Counted from the first letter of the stretch, positions 9,082-19,262 are shown. The stretch is 59,196 nt of DNA from Phyllobacterium brassicacearum (GCF_003010955.1 NZ_PGGO01000029.1:1-59196), one strand, 5' to 3'. Notes: generated by a model not told the origin, from the sequence alone. Program-made: numbers and translations.

Positions 9082-9531
9082 ATGATCCGTTCGACCCTGT
9101 CCTTTCCCTTCCGTGTGAATTCGCGCCTTATAGCTACCGGTCTGATCGCTCTGAGCACGGTCACGGGGGCAGTGAGTGCGCGCGCACTTGCCGACGAAAA
9201 GATCACCAACCCGATTGCTGTCTTTTCCGGCCTCGACAAGATCACCGGACGCATCACCACGTTCGACGTTTACATCGACGAGACGGTGCAATTCGGTGCG
9301 CTGCAGCTCACGCCGCGCGCCTGCTACACGCGTCCGGACACGGAGGCGCCGAAGACGGACACATTCGTCGAAGTCGACGAAATCACGCTTGATCGCAAAA
9401 TTCGCAGGATTTTCTCCGGTTGGATGTTCGCTGACAGCCCCGGCCTCAACGCTGTAGAGCATCCTGTCTATGACGTGTGGCTGAAGAGCTGCAAGCAGAA
9501 GTCGGACGTGCCCGCCCCCGACAAAGGGTGA
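9082..9531 (+). CDS. DUF2155 exported protein
   Basis: A 149-aa DUF2155 protein. An N-terminal signal peptide of about 37 residues (hydrophobic IATGLIALSTVTGAV, cleavage likely after ARALA) is followed by the conserved core around AVFSGLDKITGRITTFDVY, the CYTRP block and SGWMFADSPGLNAVEHPVYD. Two cysteines in the mature part (CYTRP and KSCK) could form a disulfide. The frame extends upstream to 8869 but overlaps the NDUFA12 gene; the ATG at 9082 gives the correct signal peptide. The family is alphaproteobacterial, of unknown function, and commonly next to aat or NDUFA12. Confidence 0.9.
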   Translation: MIRSTLSFPFRVNSRLIATGLIALSTVTGAVSARALADEKITNPIAVFSGLDKITGRITTFDVYIDETVQFGALQLTPRACYTRPDTEAPKTDTFVEVDEITLDRKIRRIFSGWMFADSPGLNAVEHPVYDVWLKSCKQKSDVPAPDKG

Positions 9532-9571
9532 GGCGGCCGATACAACCGGCCGCGACGACTGCGTTCAGAAG

Positions 9572-9985
9572 TTACATCGGCCTGGAACAGTTGATCATCC
9601 ACGGAGTGCCGAACCGATCAACAAACATTCCGAACCGTTGCGCCCAGGACGTTTCGCCAATCGGCATTATGACCGTTGTCGCGTCCTTTGAAAGCGCCGC
9701 AAATAAGCTCTCGGCTTCGGCTGGCGTATCCGTGTGAAGGGCAACGCTCATGCCCTGTGCCTTCTGAAAAGCGGGAGAAGGATCGTCCGATCCCATCAGA
9801 ACATTGTCGCCGAACCTCAATGACACATGCATGATTTTCTTTGCGGATTCGGGCGGATAGTCACCACTCTCCTGCATTTCGTCAAACCGGATCATGGCCT
9901 CGATCTTGCCACCGAGCACGTCTTCGTAAAACTTGAACGCTTGTTCGCATTGACCATCAAAAAGCAGGTATGGGTTGATTTTCAC
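9572..9985 (-). CDS. VOC/PhnB-like protein, GTG start
   Basis: A vicinal-oxygen-chelate superfamily protein (PhnB/glyoxalase-like, 3-demethylubiquinone-9 methyltransferase domain), 137 aa from the GTG at 9985. The start is chosen because an AAGGAG site lies 7 nt upstream and because homologues begin like VKINPYLLFDGQCEQAF; an ATG at 10021 would add 12 atypical residues. The C-terminal GQRFGMFVDRFGTPWMI-like ending is the usual VOC closing strand. Often a single-domain protein of unknown substrate. It is convergent with the DUF2155 gene. Confidence 0.87.
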   Translation of the reverse strand: MKINPYLLFDGQCEQAFKFYEDVLGGKIEAMIRFDEMQESGDYPPESAKKIMHVSLRFGDNVLMGSDDPSPAFQKAQGMSVALHTDTPAEAESLFAALSKDATTVIMPIGETSWAQRFGMFVDRFGTPWMINCSRPM

Positions 9986-10130
9986 GGCAGGTCTCCTTTT
10001 GTCCTTGGGGTCTTCCCGCATCTAAGACGAACGGGAGAAAGACAGTCCGACATCCTTTGCAAAAATTTATTGCGCTGAACATCAGCGGTGATGCTGCAGG
10101 CTAACACGACAATGTGGTGGTTATGTTGCG

Positions 10131-10745
10131 CTAGAATTCCGCCGGCTGGGCCAGGGCATTTTCCAGCATCTTCTGATACTGGCGGCGCGGGATTTCAACG
10201 GCACCAAATGATTCCAGATGGTTGGTGGTGAATTGCGTATCGAGCAAGGTGAAGCCTTTCTCAATCAGATGGCCCACCAGATGGACGAGGCAGACCTTCG
10301 ATGCGTCCCGTTGGCGAGAAAACATGCTTTCGCCGAAAAAGGCAGAGCCCAACGCGATGCCGTAAAGGCCGCCAACCAGTTCACCGTCACGCCAGGCTTC
10401 GACCGTGTGGCAATAGTCAAGCTCGAACAATTTGCTATAGGCTTCCCGAATGGGAGCGTTGATCCAGGTGCGAGCCCTTTCCCCGCTGCCACTGGCGCAG
10501 CCATCTATGACGCCGGCAAAGTCGGTGTCATAGCGGATGTCGAAGCGACCCTGCCGGACAACCTTGCGCAGGCTGCGTGAGACATGAAAATTCTCGAAGG
10601 GAATGACGCCGCGCTTTTCCGGACGAACCCAGAAAATCTCCGGGTTATCGGCTTCTTCGGCCATGGGAAAGACCCCGGTTGCATAGGCGCGCAACAGCAA
10701 CGCGGGGTCAATTCTGAAGATCTCTTCCGGGTCTCTACCCGACAT
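10131..10745 (-). CDS. aat: Leucyl/phenylalanyl-tRNA-protein transferase
   Basis: Aat, 204 aa, transfers Leu or Phe to N-terminal Arg or Lys of proteins and so marks them for ClpAP by the N-end rule. Conserved blocks seen: [34 protein letters not shown], the TWIN segment, [18 protein letters not shown] and [21 protein letters not shown]. The ATG at 10745 lies only two bases after the accC stop; an upstream in-frame ATG at 10799 lies inside accC and is rejected. It is the last gene of the aroQ-accB-accC-aat unit, a common order in Rhizobiales. Confidence 0.95.
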   Translation of the reverse strand: MSGRDPEEIFRIDPALLLRAYATGVFPMAEEADNPEIFWVRPEKRGVIPFENFHVSRSLRKVVRQGRFDIRYDTDFAGVIDGCASGSGERARTWINAPIREAYSKLFELDYCHTVEAWRDGELVGGLYGIALGSAFFGESMFSRQRDASKVCLVHLVGHLIEKGFTLLDTQFTTNHLESFGAVEIPRRQYQKMLENALAQPAEF

Positions 10746-10747
10746 GC

Positions 10748-12112
10748 CTATTCTTCTGCAGTGTCTGCTGTGTCGCCAGCCAGATATTTTTCCAGCCAAT
10801 GAATATCATAATCGCCATTGGCAATGTCAGGATTGTTTATGAGATCCTGGAAAAGCGGCAACGTGGTTTTGATGCCGTCGACGACGAACTCATCCAGCGC
10901 CCGACGCAGACGCATCATGCATTCCACCCGGTTGCGGCCATGAACGATGAGCTTGCCGATGAGGCTGTCATAATATGGCGGGATCTTGTAACCGGTATAG
11001 ACGCCGGAATCGACGCGAATACCAAGGCCACCGGGCGTATGGTAATGGGTGATCTTGCCCGGCGAGGGTGTGAACGTGCGCGGATCCTCGGCGTTGATGC
11101 GGCATTCGATGGCATGCCCGGAAAAGCGGATGTCGTCCTGGGTCACGGACAGACCACCACCCGAAGCAACGCGGATCTGTTCGTGCACGAGATCGATGCC
11201 GGTGATCGCCTCGGTCACAGGATGCTCAACCTGGAGGCGGGTGTTCATCTCGATGAAGTAGAATTCACCGTTTTCATAGAGGAACTCGATTGTGCCGGCG
11301 CCGCGATAACCCATATCCGCCATGGCATTGGCGCAGATCATTCCGATGCGCTCGCGTGCATCGGAATTGAGGGCAGGTGAGTTGGCCTCTTCCCAGACCT
11401 TCTGGTGGCGGCGCTGCAGCGAACAATCGCGTTCGCCCAGATGCACAGCCTTGCCATTTCCGTCGCCCATGATCTGGACTTCGATATGGCGGGGTTTTTG
11501 CAGGTATTTTTCGATGTAGACGGCATCGTCACCGAAAGCGGCGCCAGCTTCCGTGCGCGCGGTCGACAGCGCAACAGAAAGCTCCTCCTCATTCATCGCA
11601 ACCTTCATGCCGCGGCCGCCGCCGCCAGCAGAGGCCTTGATAATGACCGGATAGCCAATCTCGGCACAGATCCGGGCGGCTTCCCTGTCATCCGTCACAC
11701 CGCCGTCAGAACCTGGAACGACCGGGATGCCGAGCCGCTTTGCAGTACGCTTGGCTTCGATCTTGTCGCCCATGACGCGGATATGAGCGGCAGTGGGGCC
11801 GATGAAGGTAATGTTGTGCGCTTCGAGGATCTCGGCGAACTTGGCGTTTTCCGAAAGGAAGCCGTATCCCGGGTGGATTGCGTCGGCGCCCGTGATTTCG
11901 CAGGCAGCGACGATCTGGTGGATATTCAGATAGCTCTCGCGCGAAGGAGGCGGTCCAATGCAGACGCTTTCGTCGGCAAGCCGCACATGCATGGCATCAG
12001 CGTCGGCAGTCGAGTGTACGGCGACAGTCTGTATGCCGAGCTCCTTGCAAGCACGCAGGACGCGCAGTGCAATTTCGCCGCGGTTGGCTATGAGAATTTT
12101 CTGAAACATCAC
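10748..12112 (-). CDS. accC: Acetyl-CoA carboxylase biotin carboxylase
   Basis: AccC, 454 aa, full length. It carboxylates the biotin of AccB with ATP and bicarbonate, the first step of fatty acid synthesis. Visible features: N-terminal [18 protein letters not shown], glycine-rich ATP-grasp loop [12 protein letters not shown] near residues 160-172, the catalytic [14 protein letters not shown] segment, and the C-terminal biotin carboxylase domain. It is 29 nt downstream of accB and 2 nt upstream of aat, consistent with one operon. Confidence 0.97.
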   Translation of the reverse strand: MMFQKILIANRGEIALRVLRACKELGIQTVAVHSTADADAMHVRLADESVCIGPPPSRESYLNIHQIVAACEITGADAIHPGYGFLSENAKFAEILEAHNITFIGPTAAHIRVMGDKIEAKRTAKRLGIPVVPGSDGGVTDDREAARICAEIGYPVIIKASAGGGGRGMKVAMNEEELSVALSTARTEAGAAFGDDAVYIEKYLQKPRHIEVQIMGDGNGKAVHLGERDCSLQRRHQKVWEEANSPALNSDARERIGMICANAMADMGYRGAGTIEFLYENGEFYFIEMNTRLQVEHPVTEAITGIDLVHEQIRVASGGGLSVTQDDIRFSGHAIECRINAEDPRTFTPSPGKITHYHTPGGLGIRVDSGVYTGYKIPPYYDSLIGKLIVHGRNRVECMMRLRRALDEFVVDGIKTTLPLFQDLINNPDIANGDYDIHWLEKYLAGDTADTAEE

Positions 12113-12141
12113 GCTCTCGATCTGCTCAAGCTTCCGGGACC

Positions 12142-12615
12142 TTACTCAATCACAACCAGCAATTCGCCGTACTCGACAGGCTGGCTGTCGCTGACGAGAA
12201 TTGCGGTCACTGTACCGGCGCGCGGCGAGGGGATCTGATTCATGGTTTTCATGGCTTCGATGATGAGGAGCGTCTGGCCTTCCTTGACCTGTGTCCCGAC
12301 CTCGATGAAGTCGCGTGCGCCCGGCGCGGGCGCCATGTACACCGTTCCGACCATCGGCGATGGGATGGCATTCTTCGAAGGATCACCGGCGGGTGCGGCA
12401 ACAGGAGCAGCGGCTGTCGTGGCAGCTACCGGTGCGGCGGCTGGAGCTTGCGCATAGATCGGCTGAGGAGCTGCCGCCTGGACCGTTACCTGCCGCGATA
12501 CGCGAATGCGAAGGTCGCCCTGTTCGATCTCGATGTCAGTGAGGTCCGTCTCGTTCAGGATTTCCGCGAGGTCGCGGATCATGACCTTGTCGATCCCGGT
12601 GTTTCTGCTAGCCAT
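12142..12615 (-). CDS. accB: Biotin carboxyl carrier protein
   Basis: AccB (BCCP), 157 aa. The C-terminal biotinyl domain carries [11 protein letters not shown], with Lys123 as the biotinylation site; the canonical bacterial motif is EAMKMM, and Thr in place of the second Met is a mild variant. Residues 45-80 form the Ala/Pro-rich flexible linker. The thumb that distinguishes bacterial acetyl-CoA carboxylase BCCP is present ([14 protein letters not shown]). It is second in the aroQ-accB-accC-aat unit. Confidence 0.96.
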   Translation of the reverse strand: MASRNTGIDKVMIRDLAEILNETDLTDIEIEQGDLRIRVSRQVTVQAAAPQPIYAQAPAAAPVAATTAAAPVAAPAGDPSKNAIPSPMVGTVYMAPAPGARDFIEVGTQVKEGQTLLIIEAMKTMNQIPSPRAGTVTAILVSDSQPVEYGELLVVIE

Positions 12616-12653
12616 GCTTTTTCAAGCCCCTTATCTCTGTTCGGCAGTGTCCG

Positions 12654-13097
12654 CTAATGCGACGCCGCCAGCTTGATGAGTGCGCGCAGGCCCATCACGT
12701 AGCCATCGACTCCGAAGCCACATATCACCCCTTTGGCCAAAGAGGAAACGTAGGAGTGATGGCGGAATGACTCGCGCGCGTGAATGTTGGAAAGATGAAC
12801 TTCCACCAGCGTGACGGAGGCCGCGCGGATGGCGTCATGCAATGCGATGGATGTATGCGTGTAGGCGGCGGGATTGATCAATACCAATGCCTTCTGCTCA
12901 CCTGCCTCCTGAATCCAGCTGACCAGATCACCCTCATGATTGGACTGGCGAAAAACGATTTCGACACCGAGATTCTCACCTTCCGCGCGGCACAAGGCCT
13001 CGATATCGCCCAATGTCGCAGCGCCATAGATCCCAGGCTCACGCTTTCCCAGCATGTTGAGGTTCGGGCCGTTGAGGATAAAGATCTGCTGCTTCAT
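12654..13097 (-). CDS. aroQ: Type II 3-dehydroquinate dehydratase
   Basis: AroQ, 147 aa, converts 3-dehydroquinate to 3-dehydroshikimate in the shikimate pathway. The signature begins [19 protein letters not shown], with the catalytic Tyr in PGIYG, and continues with [16 protein letters not shown], the [18 protein letters not shown] block containing the general-acid His, and [11 protein letters not shown]. It is first in the operon with accB, accC and aat, 38 nt before accB. A shikimate dehydrogenase-family gene lies elsewhere in the window (51.6-52.4 kb) and is not linked to it. Confidence 0.96.
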   Translation of the reverse strand: MKQQIFILNGPNLNMLGKREPGIYGAATLGDIEALCRAEGENLGVEIVFRQSNHEGDLVSWIQEAGEQKALVLINPAAYTHTSIALHDAIRAASVTLVEVHLSNIHARESFRHHSYVSSLAKGVICGFGVDGYVMGLRALIKLAASH

Positions 13098-13221
13098 GAT
13101 TTACCGGACGCTCTCGCAAATTGTGGTCCCATATAGACGGCTTATCGGCAAGCGAAAAGCCTGCAAAGCTACGTTATTGCTTGTCCAATGGGTTTTCGCA
13201 GGCAGAAGTAAAGATTTATCT

Positions 13222-14013
13222 CTATTTGTTGCGAATTTGGCTGATCCGTTCGGCCAGTGCATCGGCGCCGAGCGCACCTGGCACGACTTCGTTGCCCACG
13301 ACATAGGAGGGAGTGCCAGTGATGCTCAAACTGTTTGCAAGGTCGTAATTGTCGCGAAAAGCCGCAGCAACCTCAGGCGATTTCATTTTCTCGCGGATTT
13401 GCGTTTCGTTGGCACCGAGTTTAACCGCGATTGCCATGGCCGATTCCTCTGTTGCACGGCCTTCGCCGCCCAGCAGATCACGGTGGAATTCAAGATATTT
13501 CTCCGGCATGACGGCCTTGAAAGCCTTCGCCACCATGTGCGCACGGGTTGAATCCGCTCCGAGGATCGGAAATTCCTTCATTACAAAGCGCAGGTTCGGA
13601 TCGCTCTGCAGCAATGCATCCATGTCCGGAAGCGCCTTTTTGCAATAACCGCAATTGTAGTCGAAGAATTCAACGATCGTCACATCGCCATTGGGGTTCC
13701 CGAAGACGGCGTCCATCGATGACAGGAATATCCTATCCTTGTTTTCACTGATTACCTGCGTCGATGCTTCTTTCTGAGCGGCTTCCTGCTTGGCGTTGAG
13801 CGCGGTCTGAACCTCGATCATCACCTCGGGATTGTTGATCAGATAGTTTCGGACAATGCCTTCGATTTCGGCGCGGTCTGTCGTCGCAGCCGTGATCGTT
13901 GACATATCGGGCGCCGCACCTGCCATGTCGGTCCGACCGGCCTGATAGCCGAGAGCGAGAGCCGCCAGGCCAACGAGACCCGCGGCTGCACCAATCAGAG
14001 CGACTTTTGTCAT
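13222..14013 (-). CDS. DsbA-family thiol oxidoreductase
   Basis: A 263-aa periplasmic thioredoxin-fold protein of the DsbA/Com1 type. An N-terminal hydrophobic segment (residues 4-24) is a signal or anchor. The active site is C121-G-Y-C124 in FFDYNCGYCKKALPDMD, and the cis-proline loop is ITGTPSYVVG. A helical N-terminal extension (EIVRNYLINNPEVMIE region, residues 50-90) is the arm seen in ScsC/Com1-like proteins and can oligomerise. It lies 51 nt downstream of the M48 protease gene on the same strand, so both may serve envelope protein quality control. Confidence 0.92.
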   Translation of the reverse strand: MTKVALIGAAAGLVGLAALALGYQAGRTDMAGAAPDMSTITAATTDRAEIEGIVRNYLINNPEVMIEVQTALNAKQEAAQKEASTQVISENKDRIFLSSMDAVFGNPNGDVTIVEFFDYNCGYCKKALPDMDALLQSDPNLRFVMKEFPILGADSTRAHMVAKAFKAVMPEKYLEFHRDLLGGEGRATEESAMAIAVKLGANETQIREKMKSPEVAAAFRDNYDLANSLSITGTPSYVVGNEVVPGALGADALAERISQIRNK

Positions 14014-14064
14014 AGTGAACTGTCCTTTTTAAAATTCTGTTCTGCAACGGATGCAGACTACGGC

Positions 14065-15471
14065 TTATTTGCTGTTGCGTTTGGTACTGATGATATCCTG
14101 GGCCTGTATCCACTCTGGCGTACCGCTTTTCAAGCCGCGTTGTGCTCTGGTCGCAAAGATTTGAGCCTCCTGGATCTTGCCGGAGTAATATTTTTCCTCT
14201 GCACTGGCGAGGTCGGAACGTGGCATGTCGCCCAACTGGCCGTAGGCTTGCGCCAGGTAGGCATAACCGGACGGAGACTCGCGGTCACGGCCGATACTGG
14301 CCTTGATGATGTCAATGGATTCCTTGAGATTGGCTGGCGTGCCCGTCAGCATCAGAGCCCGGCCGTAACTCATGCGGATGAGACCGGATTTGCGCGGGTC
14401 AAGCGCGCTGGCCGTCTGAAATGCCTTTGCAGCTTCTCCAGCCTTATTCTGCTTCAGCAGGATCTCACCCTTGATCTCCTGGAAATACGGATTCTTCGGC
14501 TGCTCTTTGATCAAGGCGTCCAGCTTCGACATGGCTGACTGTGAAGACCCGTTAAGATAGGTGGCGATGGCGTCGCCGTAGCGTGCACCGATATTCTGCG
14601 GATCCTTGCGGAAGGTTTGCTGAACGCTTGCGCCGCCGCCCGTGTACGCCGCGATCTTGCCACGCATCAGGTCGTGGCGCTGCTGCAGGGCGGGGCTGTC
14701 CTTCTTGTCGAAATAGGGGCTCGCATGCGCCAATGTTTCCAGGTTCGCTATGCGCTCCCGCGGCAGGGGGTGGCTGATGCGGTAGGGATCGGCCCGCGCG
14801 CCGGTCAATGACAACGCATTGGAGAAACGCTCGAATGTCGTCAGCATGCCCTTGGCGGACTGGCCCGTGCTTGCGAGATAAGTGACGGCGGAACGATCTG
14901 CCGCCATTTCTTCGGTGCGCTGGTAACTGAGAAGGCTGCGCATGGCGACCTCGTTGCCGCCCATGGCAACACCTGCTCCGGCCTGCGCGAGCCCACCCTG
15001 GCGGCTTGCCGCGCCGGCAACCATTGCGCCCATGCCAAGCAAGCCGGCAACTACAGCCATCGTCTTGGCATTGGCAAGCTGTTCGCGGAGCTTGAACTGG
15101 TGGCCCCCAGCGAGGTGGCCGGTTTCATGGGCGAGCACGCCGATGATTTCATTTGGCGTTTCGGCCTGGAGCAGGGCGCCGGTGTTGATGAATATACGCC
15201 GACCATCCACAAACGCGTTGAAGCTGCGATTGTTGACCAGGACGATGCTGATGGCGCGTTTGGAAAGGCCCGCAGTTTTGATGATAGGGGTGGCATAGTC
15301 GGTGACGAGAGCTTCGATTTCCGCATCGCGGACAATCGGTACAGACGTGGACTGAGCTCTGCTAGACGCCGTTTGGGAGACGCAAAAGGCGCCTGCGATA
15401 AGCGTTATGAGCGCGCTGCGCGCCATGGCAATGATCGAGTGACGTGAACTGATCTTTTGAAATGCAATCAT
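14065..15471 (-). CDS. M48 metalloprotease with TPR region
   Basis: A BepA/YfgC-like periplasmic zinc metalloprotease, 468 aa. The zinc motif is H115-E-T-G-H119 (VLAHETGHLAGGH), and the downstream glutamate lies in RTEEMAADR. A signal peptide occupies the first 40 residues or so. The C-terminal half is helical, with alternating residues typical of TPR repeats, as in BepA, which assists or degrades outer membrane proteins such as LptD. The DsbA-like gene follows 51 nt downstream. It is convergent with nothing and divergent from rne's terminator region. Confidence 0.92.
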   Translation of the reverse strand: MIAFQKISSRHSIIAMARSALITLIAGAFCVSQTASSRAQSTSVPIVRDAEIEALVTDYATPIIKTAGLSKRAISIVLVNNRSFNAFVDGRRIFINTGALLQAETPNEIIGVLAHETGHLAGGHQFKLREQLANAKTMAVVAGLLGMGAMVAGAASRQGGLAQAGAGVAMGGNEVAMRSLLSYQRTEEMAADRSAVTYLASTGQSAKGMLTTFERFSNALSLTGARADPYRISHPLPRERIANLETLAHASPYFDKKDSPALQQRHDLMRGKIAAYTGGGASVQQTFRKDPQNIGARYGDAIATYLNGSSQSAMSKLDALIKEQPKNPYFQEIKGEILLKQNKAGEAAKAFQTASALDPRKSGLIRMSYGRALMLTGTPANLKESIDIIKASIGRDRESPSGYAYLAQAYGQLGDMPRSDLASAEEKYYSGKIQEAQIFATRAQRGLKSGTPEWIQAQDIISTKRNSK

Positions 15472-15593
15472 GTCTTATTCGTACCCAAATCGATCTTTGA
15501 AAGAAAGAGATGCCTCTGCTGCTCCCCACTTTGTGAAGCCTCCTTTTCGGCAAATCTGCGGCGCCAAGAAGCATAACCAGAGTCTCACTAAAG

Positions 15594-15619
15594 AAAAACC
15601 GGCGATGGCGCCGGTTTTT
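15594..15619. terminator. Bidirectional rne terminator
   Basis: AAAAACCGGCG (15594-15604) and CGCCGGTTTTT (15609-15619) form a perfect 11-bp stem with an ATGG loop. Both strands end in a T-run, so it can act in both directions. It lies 28 nt beyond the rne stop codon and just upstream of the M48 protease gene, insulating the two co-oriented genes. Confidence 0.85.
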
Positions 15620-15646
15620 CAAGTCATTTGTCAGCTTCCCAAGGGA

Positions 15647-18574
15647 TCAAAAGAAGCCCTTCTTTTGCCACCAGCCACGCTTTGGAGCGGGTTCACCTTC
15701 CGTTTTCTTTTCCTTGGGGCTGGAAGAGGTAACGACAGGCTTGCTCTCGTCGGCCTTCTTGGGCTCAGGCGCTGCCACTGGTTCAAGCGCGGGCTCCGGT
15801 GCCACTTCCACCGGTGCAGCCGGTACTTCGGCGACGGGCGCTGCTTCGGAAGTCACCTCGACTGCCTCGGTCTTTTTCGCCGATTTGCGCGCGGCGCGTT
15901 TCGGCTTGACCGGCGCTTCTGCGACTGCAACATCAGTCGGTTCTGCTGCTGCTTTGGCGCGAGACTTGCGCTTTGCGGGCTTCTTTGCAGGTGCTTCCTC
16001 GGCCACGGGAGCGGTTTCCGCAGCAGGCACCTCGATCACATCGAATGTGGATGCGGCTTCAGCTGCATCCGCGATGGTCTCGATGGTCTTCGGCTTGGCG
16101 AAATCCGGCAACGGGATCGAGACAAACACCGGCTCTGCATCCGGTACCGTTTTTGCGGTTACCCGATGGCCAGCATCGTCCCCATCTTCGGGGCGCTTGT
16201 TCTTGCGTCCGCCACGACGACCCCGGCGGCGCTTTTTGCGACGCTCGTTTTCTTCCTCGCGTGCCTTGGTAGCGGCGGCATCTTCACCTTCAACGGGCGG
16301 CTGATCGACATCATCCGCATCGTCGTCACTGCGAATAGGCTGGCTTTGCTCTGCACCGGCAACGTCCTGGCGATCACGACCGCCACGGCGACGGCGCTTC
16401 CGCCGGCGCTTGCGCGATGCATCGTCATTGTCGGCAGTTCTGGCACCTTCAGCAGAATTGCTCTCGGCAGTTTCCTCATCCGTCTCGTCGAAGACCGGAT
16501 CGGCCTCATCAAAATCGTCAGCAATTCCGAGCGCCGGCGTTTCCGTCAAAGGCACGATTGGCCCAAGAGCGATGGAGCCCTTGTCAATCGCAAAGTGCTG
16601 CGCACCCACGCTATCGTCAGCTTCGATGCTGATCGTCAGGCCGAAGCGCGCTTCGAGGTCCGCAAGGTTCTGTCGCTTGTGATTGAGCACATACAGCGCC
16701 GTCGCGACAGTCGTACGAACAATGATGTTGTTCTGCGAGTGACGCAGCAAGTATTCCTCGATCGACCGCATGACATGCAGGGCGATGGAAGAGGCGGAGC
16801 GCACGTGGCCGGTACCGCCACACATGGCGCAGACCTGGGTCGTTGATTCGAGGACGCTGGCGCGGATGCGCTGGCGCGACATTTCAAGGAGTCCGAAGTG
16901 CGAGATGCGGCCAACCTGAATGCGGGCGCGATCATCTTTCAGACAATCCTTCATCCGCTTTTCGACCGCGCGGTTGTTGCGATTTTCTTCCATGTCGATG
17001 AAGTCGATCACAATCAGACCGGCAAGATCGCGCAGGCGAAGCTGGCGAGCAACTTCGTCGGCGGCCTCAAGATTTGTCTGTAGCGCCGTGTCCTCGATCG
17101 AATGTTCGCGTGTCGAGCGACCGGAGTTGACGTCGATCGCAACCAGCGCTTCCGTCTGGTTGATGATGATGTAGCCGCCGGACTTCAATGTAACCTGCGG
17201 CTGCAGCATGCGGTCGAGCTGTGCCTCGATGCCATTACGCGCAAAGATCGGAGTGAGTTCCCGATAGGGCTGCACGACCTTGGCATGGCTCGGCATGAGC
17301 ATGCGCATGAAATCCTTGGCTTCGCGGTAACCGTTTTCGCCGGCAACGAGGATTTCCGTGATGTCCTTGTTGTAAAGGTCACGAATGGACCGCTTGATCA
17401 GGCTGCCCTCTTCATAGACCAGAGTGGGCGCAGTCGAAGCGAGGGTGAGGCTGCGGACATTTTCCCACAGACGCATCAGATATTCGTAGTCCCGCTTGAC
17501 TTCCGGCTTGGTGCGATTGGCCCCTGCGGTACGCAGGATCACCCCCATACCTTTGGGTACTTCCAGGTCCTTGACGATATCCTTGAGACGCTTGCGGTCC
17601 TGGACGCTGGTGATCTTGCGCGAAATGCCGCCGCCGCGCGCAGTGTTCGGCATCAGGACGGAGTAACGGCCGGCAAGCGAAAGATAGGTGGTAAGGGCCG
17701 CACCCTTGTTGCCACGTTCTTCCTTTACAACCTGCACCAGCAGGATCTGGCGGCGCTTGATGACGTCCTGGATGTTGTACTGGCGGCGCTGGAAACGTTG
17801 ATGCGTCGGAACTTCCTCCATTGCATCCTCGGCTCCGACGGATTCGACCTCATCCAGCTCGTCATGGCCATCGTCCTTGTCTTCGTGCGACCGCTTGGAC
17901 TTGCGGGAGCGGCTTTCAGTGACTTCAGACACGGTCCTGTCCGAAGAATCGTCTTCGGACACTTCATCTTCGCTAACAGTAACGGCTTCCGAGATCACAT
18001 CCGCATCGATCGAAGCGGCGAGCGTCTGACCACTGCTTTCCTCGTTCGATCCTTCATCGGTCGACTCGCTTGCTGCAGTCTGCTCCGTTGCCTCGTGATC
18101 GTCGCTCGTTTCCTCGGCGGACTCGTCAGTGTTTGCATTTTCATCTTCCGAAGCGTCGAGCTTTACGGAATCATCACCGTGACGCGGGCCACGGCGACCG
18201 CGGCGGCGATTGCGCGAGCCGCGATCATTGCGGTCGCGGCTGCGTTGTTCGCTCGCGTTTTCCTCATGATCCTCGTCTTGGCTTGCAGCTTCAGCTTCGG
18301 CCTCGATCAGCGCCTGCCGATCGGCAACCGGGATCTGATAATAATCGGGATGAATTTCGCTGAATGCGAGAAAGCCGTGGCGATTGCCACCGTACTCTAC
18401 GAATGCAGCTTGAAGGGACGGTTCGACACGCGTCACGCGTGCTAGATAAATATTGCCCTTGATCTGTTTCTTGTGTTCCGATTCAAAGTCAAATTCTTCA
18501 ATTCGATTGCCGCGAACCACGACAACCCGTGTTTCCTCCTGGTGGGAGGCGTCGATTAGCATTTTGTCCGACAT
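15647..18574 (-). CDS. rne: Ribonuclease E
   Basis: RNase E, about 975 aa, the endonuclease core of the RNA degradosome and of tRNA/rRNA maturation. The N-terminal S1 domain (GNIYLARVTRVEPSLQAAFVEYG) is split by a long acidic Ser/Glu/Asp-rich insertion of about 180 residues. The RNase H/DNase I-like core carries the catalytic aspartates (VAIDVNSGRST and VIDFIDMEEN), and the Zn-link is CAMCGGTGH. The C-terminal third is disordered with Arg/Lys blocks (KRRRKRRRRGG) and a Pro/Ala/Glu tail, the usual scaffold region. Start at 18574 has GGGGAGAAG upstream; an ATG at 18607 lacks one. Confidence 0.95.
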   Translation of the reverse strand: MSDKMLIDASHQEETRVVVVRGNRIEEFDFESEHKKQIKGNIYLARVTRVEPSLQAAFVEYGGNRHGFLAFSEIHPDYYQIPVADRQALIEAEAEAASQDEDHEENASEQRSRDRNDRGSRNRRRGRRGPRHGDDSVKLDASEDENANTDESAEETSDDHEATEQTAASESTDEGSNEESSGQTLAASIDADVISEAVTVSEDEVSEDDSSDRTVSEVTESRSRKSKRSHEDKDDGHDELDEVESVGAEDAMEEVPTHQRFQRRQYNIQDVIKRRQILLVQVVKEERGNKGAALTTYLSLAGRYSVLMPNTARGGGISRKITSVQDRKRLKDIVKDLEVPKGMGVILRTAGANRTKPEVKRDYEYLMRLWENVRSLTLASTAPTLVYEEGSLIKRSIRDLYNKDITEILVAGENGYREAKDFMRMLMPSHAKVVQPYRELTPIFARNGIEAQLDRMLQPQVTLKSGGYIIINQTEALVAIDVNSGRSTREHSIEDTALQTNLEAADEVARQLRLRDLAGLIVIDFIDMEENRNNRAVEKRMKDCLKDDRARIQVGRISHFGLLEMSRQRIRASVLESTTQVCAMCGGTGHVRSASSIALHVMRSIEEYLLRHSQNNIIVRTTVATALYVLNHKRQNLADLEARFGLTISIEADDSVGAQHFAIDKGSIALGPIVPLTETPALGIADDFDEADPVFDETDEETAESNSAEGARTADNDDASRKRRRKRRRRGGRDRQDVAGAEQSQPIRSDDDADDVDQPPVEGEDAAATKAREEENERRKKRRRGRRGGRKNKRPEDGDDAGHRVTAKTVPDAEPVFVSIPLPDFAKPKTIETIADAAEAASTFDVIEVPAAETAPVAEEAPAKKPAKRKSRAKAAAEPTDVAVAEAPVKPKRAARKSAKKTEAVEVTSEAAPVAEVPAAPVEVAPEPALEPVAAPEPKKADESKPVVTSSSPKEKKTEGEPAPKRGWWQKKGFF

Positions 18575-19262
18575 TATAATTCTTCTCCCCGGCTGAAACG
18601 CTTTCAACGCGGGGCAGCCAGGAAACCCTTAAGGTCCTGGGAGCCGCATCTTCACATTTGCCGGATTTATTTAAGTTCGCAGAAACAGACAGACACGGCA
18701 TCGCGCGGAGCTGCCCTCGGGCAGCCGCGGCTTGCAAGCCGGTAATAGTCACGTCTGTACCAAACATCTCTGTTCCTGACGAAACGACCTCACGAATGGC
18801 ACGCTTTGCTGCAGTGCCGACACTGTTAGCACCCTCGAAAGGGCTGGCTTGATGCGCCTTGTCTGCGCGATCTGCCGTTCACAAAAGCGCTGCCGACAAT
18901 CCCTGTCTGCTCGCGCCAAATTCTTTATCGGTTACCGCAGCGAAGCTTCGCCATTGCAACTCCGTATTTCCGTCTCTTCGTCAGCCGGTCATTTGCCGTG
19001 ACATCAAAGAGCCTGATTCCGGAGGGCAGGAAGTAACCCACCTTTGCTTTTAAGAGGTGTGTCGCCTTATGACAAGGGCTTCTTCATAATCCTGTCATTG
19101 ACATATCGGTGACATGGGGTGCCATAAGATATTATTAACCATGGTTCTTTACCTGTTAGCCACAGATAGTGTGCCCGGGGCAGGGTGCCAAGCTATGCCG
19201 CATCTGATACACGTTGTGCTAGCGGGACCTGCCTACACGCGTGGCACCGGTTGGCAAGAGAG
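18575..19262. other. 688-bp divergent region, rne leader
   Basis: No convincing gene lies between rne and the amidase. The region must hold both promoters. On the rne side a GC-rich hairpin (GCTGCC, loop CTCG, GGCAGC; 18710-18725) lies about 140 nt before the start codon. Long, structured 5' leaders that sense RNase E activity are known for rne in enterobacteria; whether this one does the same is inference. Near 19125-19150 the sequence becomes AT-rich (GATATTATTAACCATGG), a possible promoter for the amidase. Confidence 0.5.

Noticed and set aside
15470..16846. A 458-codon plus-strand frame over the rne 3' half and its terminator
   Set aside because: It runs through a bidirectional terminator and is antisense to the low-complexity tail of RNase E; the translation is Arg/Cys-rich noise.
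17102..18445. A 447-codon open frame on the plus strand inside rne
   Set aside because: It is antisense to the well-conserved rne coding sequence, has no family resemblance and no ribosome-binding site; high G+C composition keeps antisense frames open.
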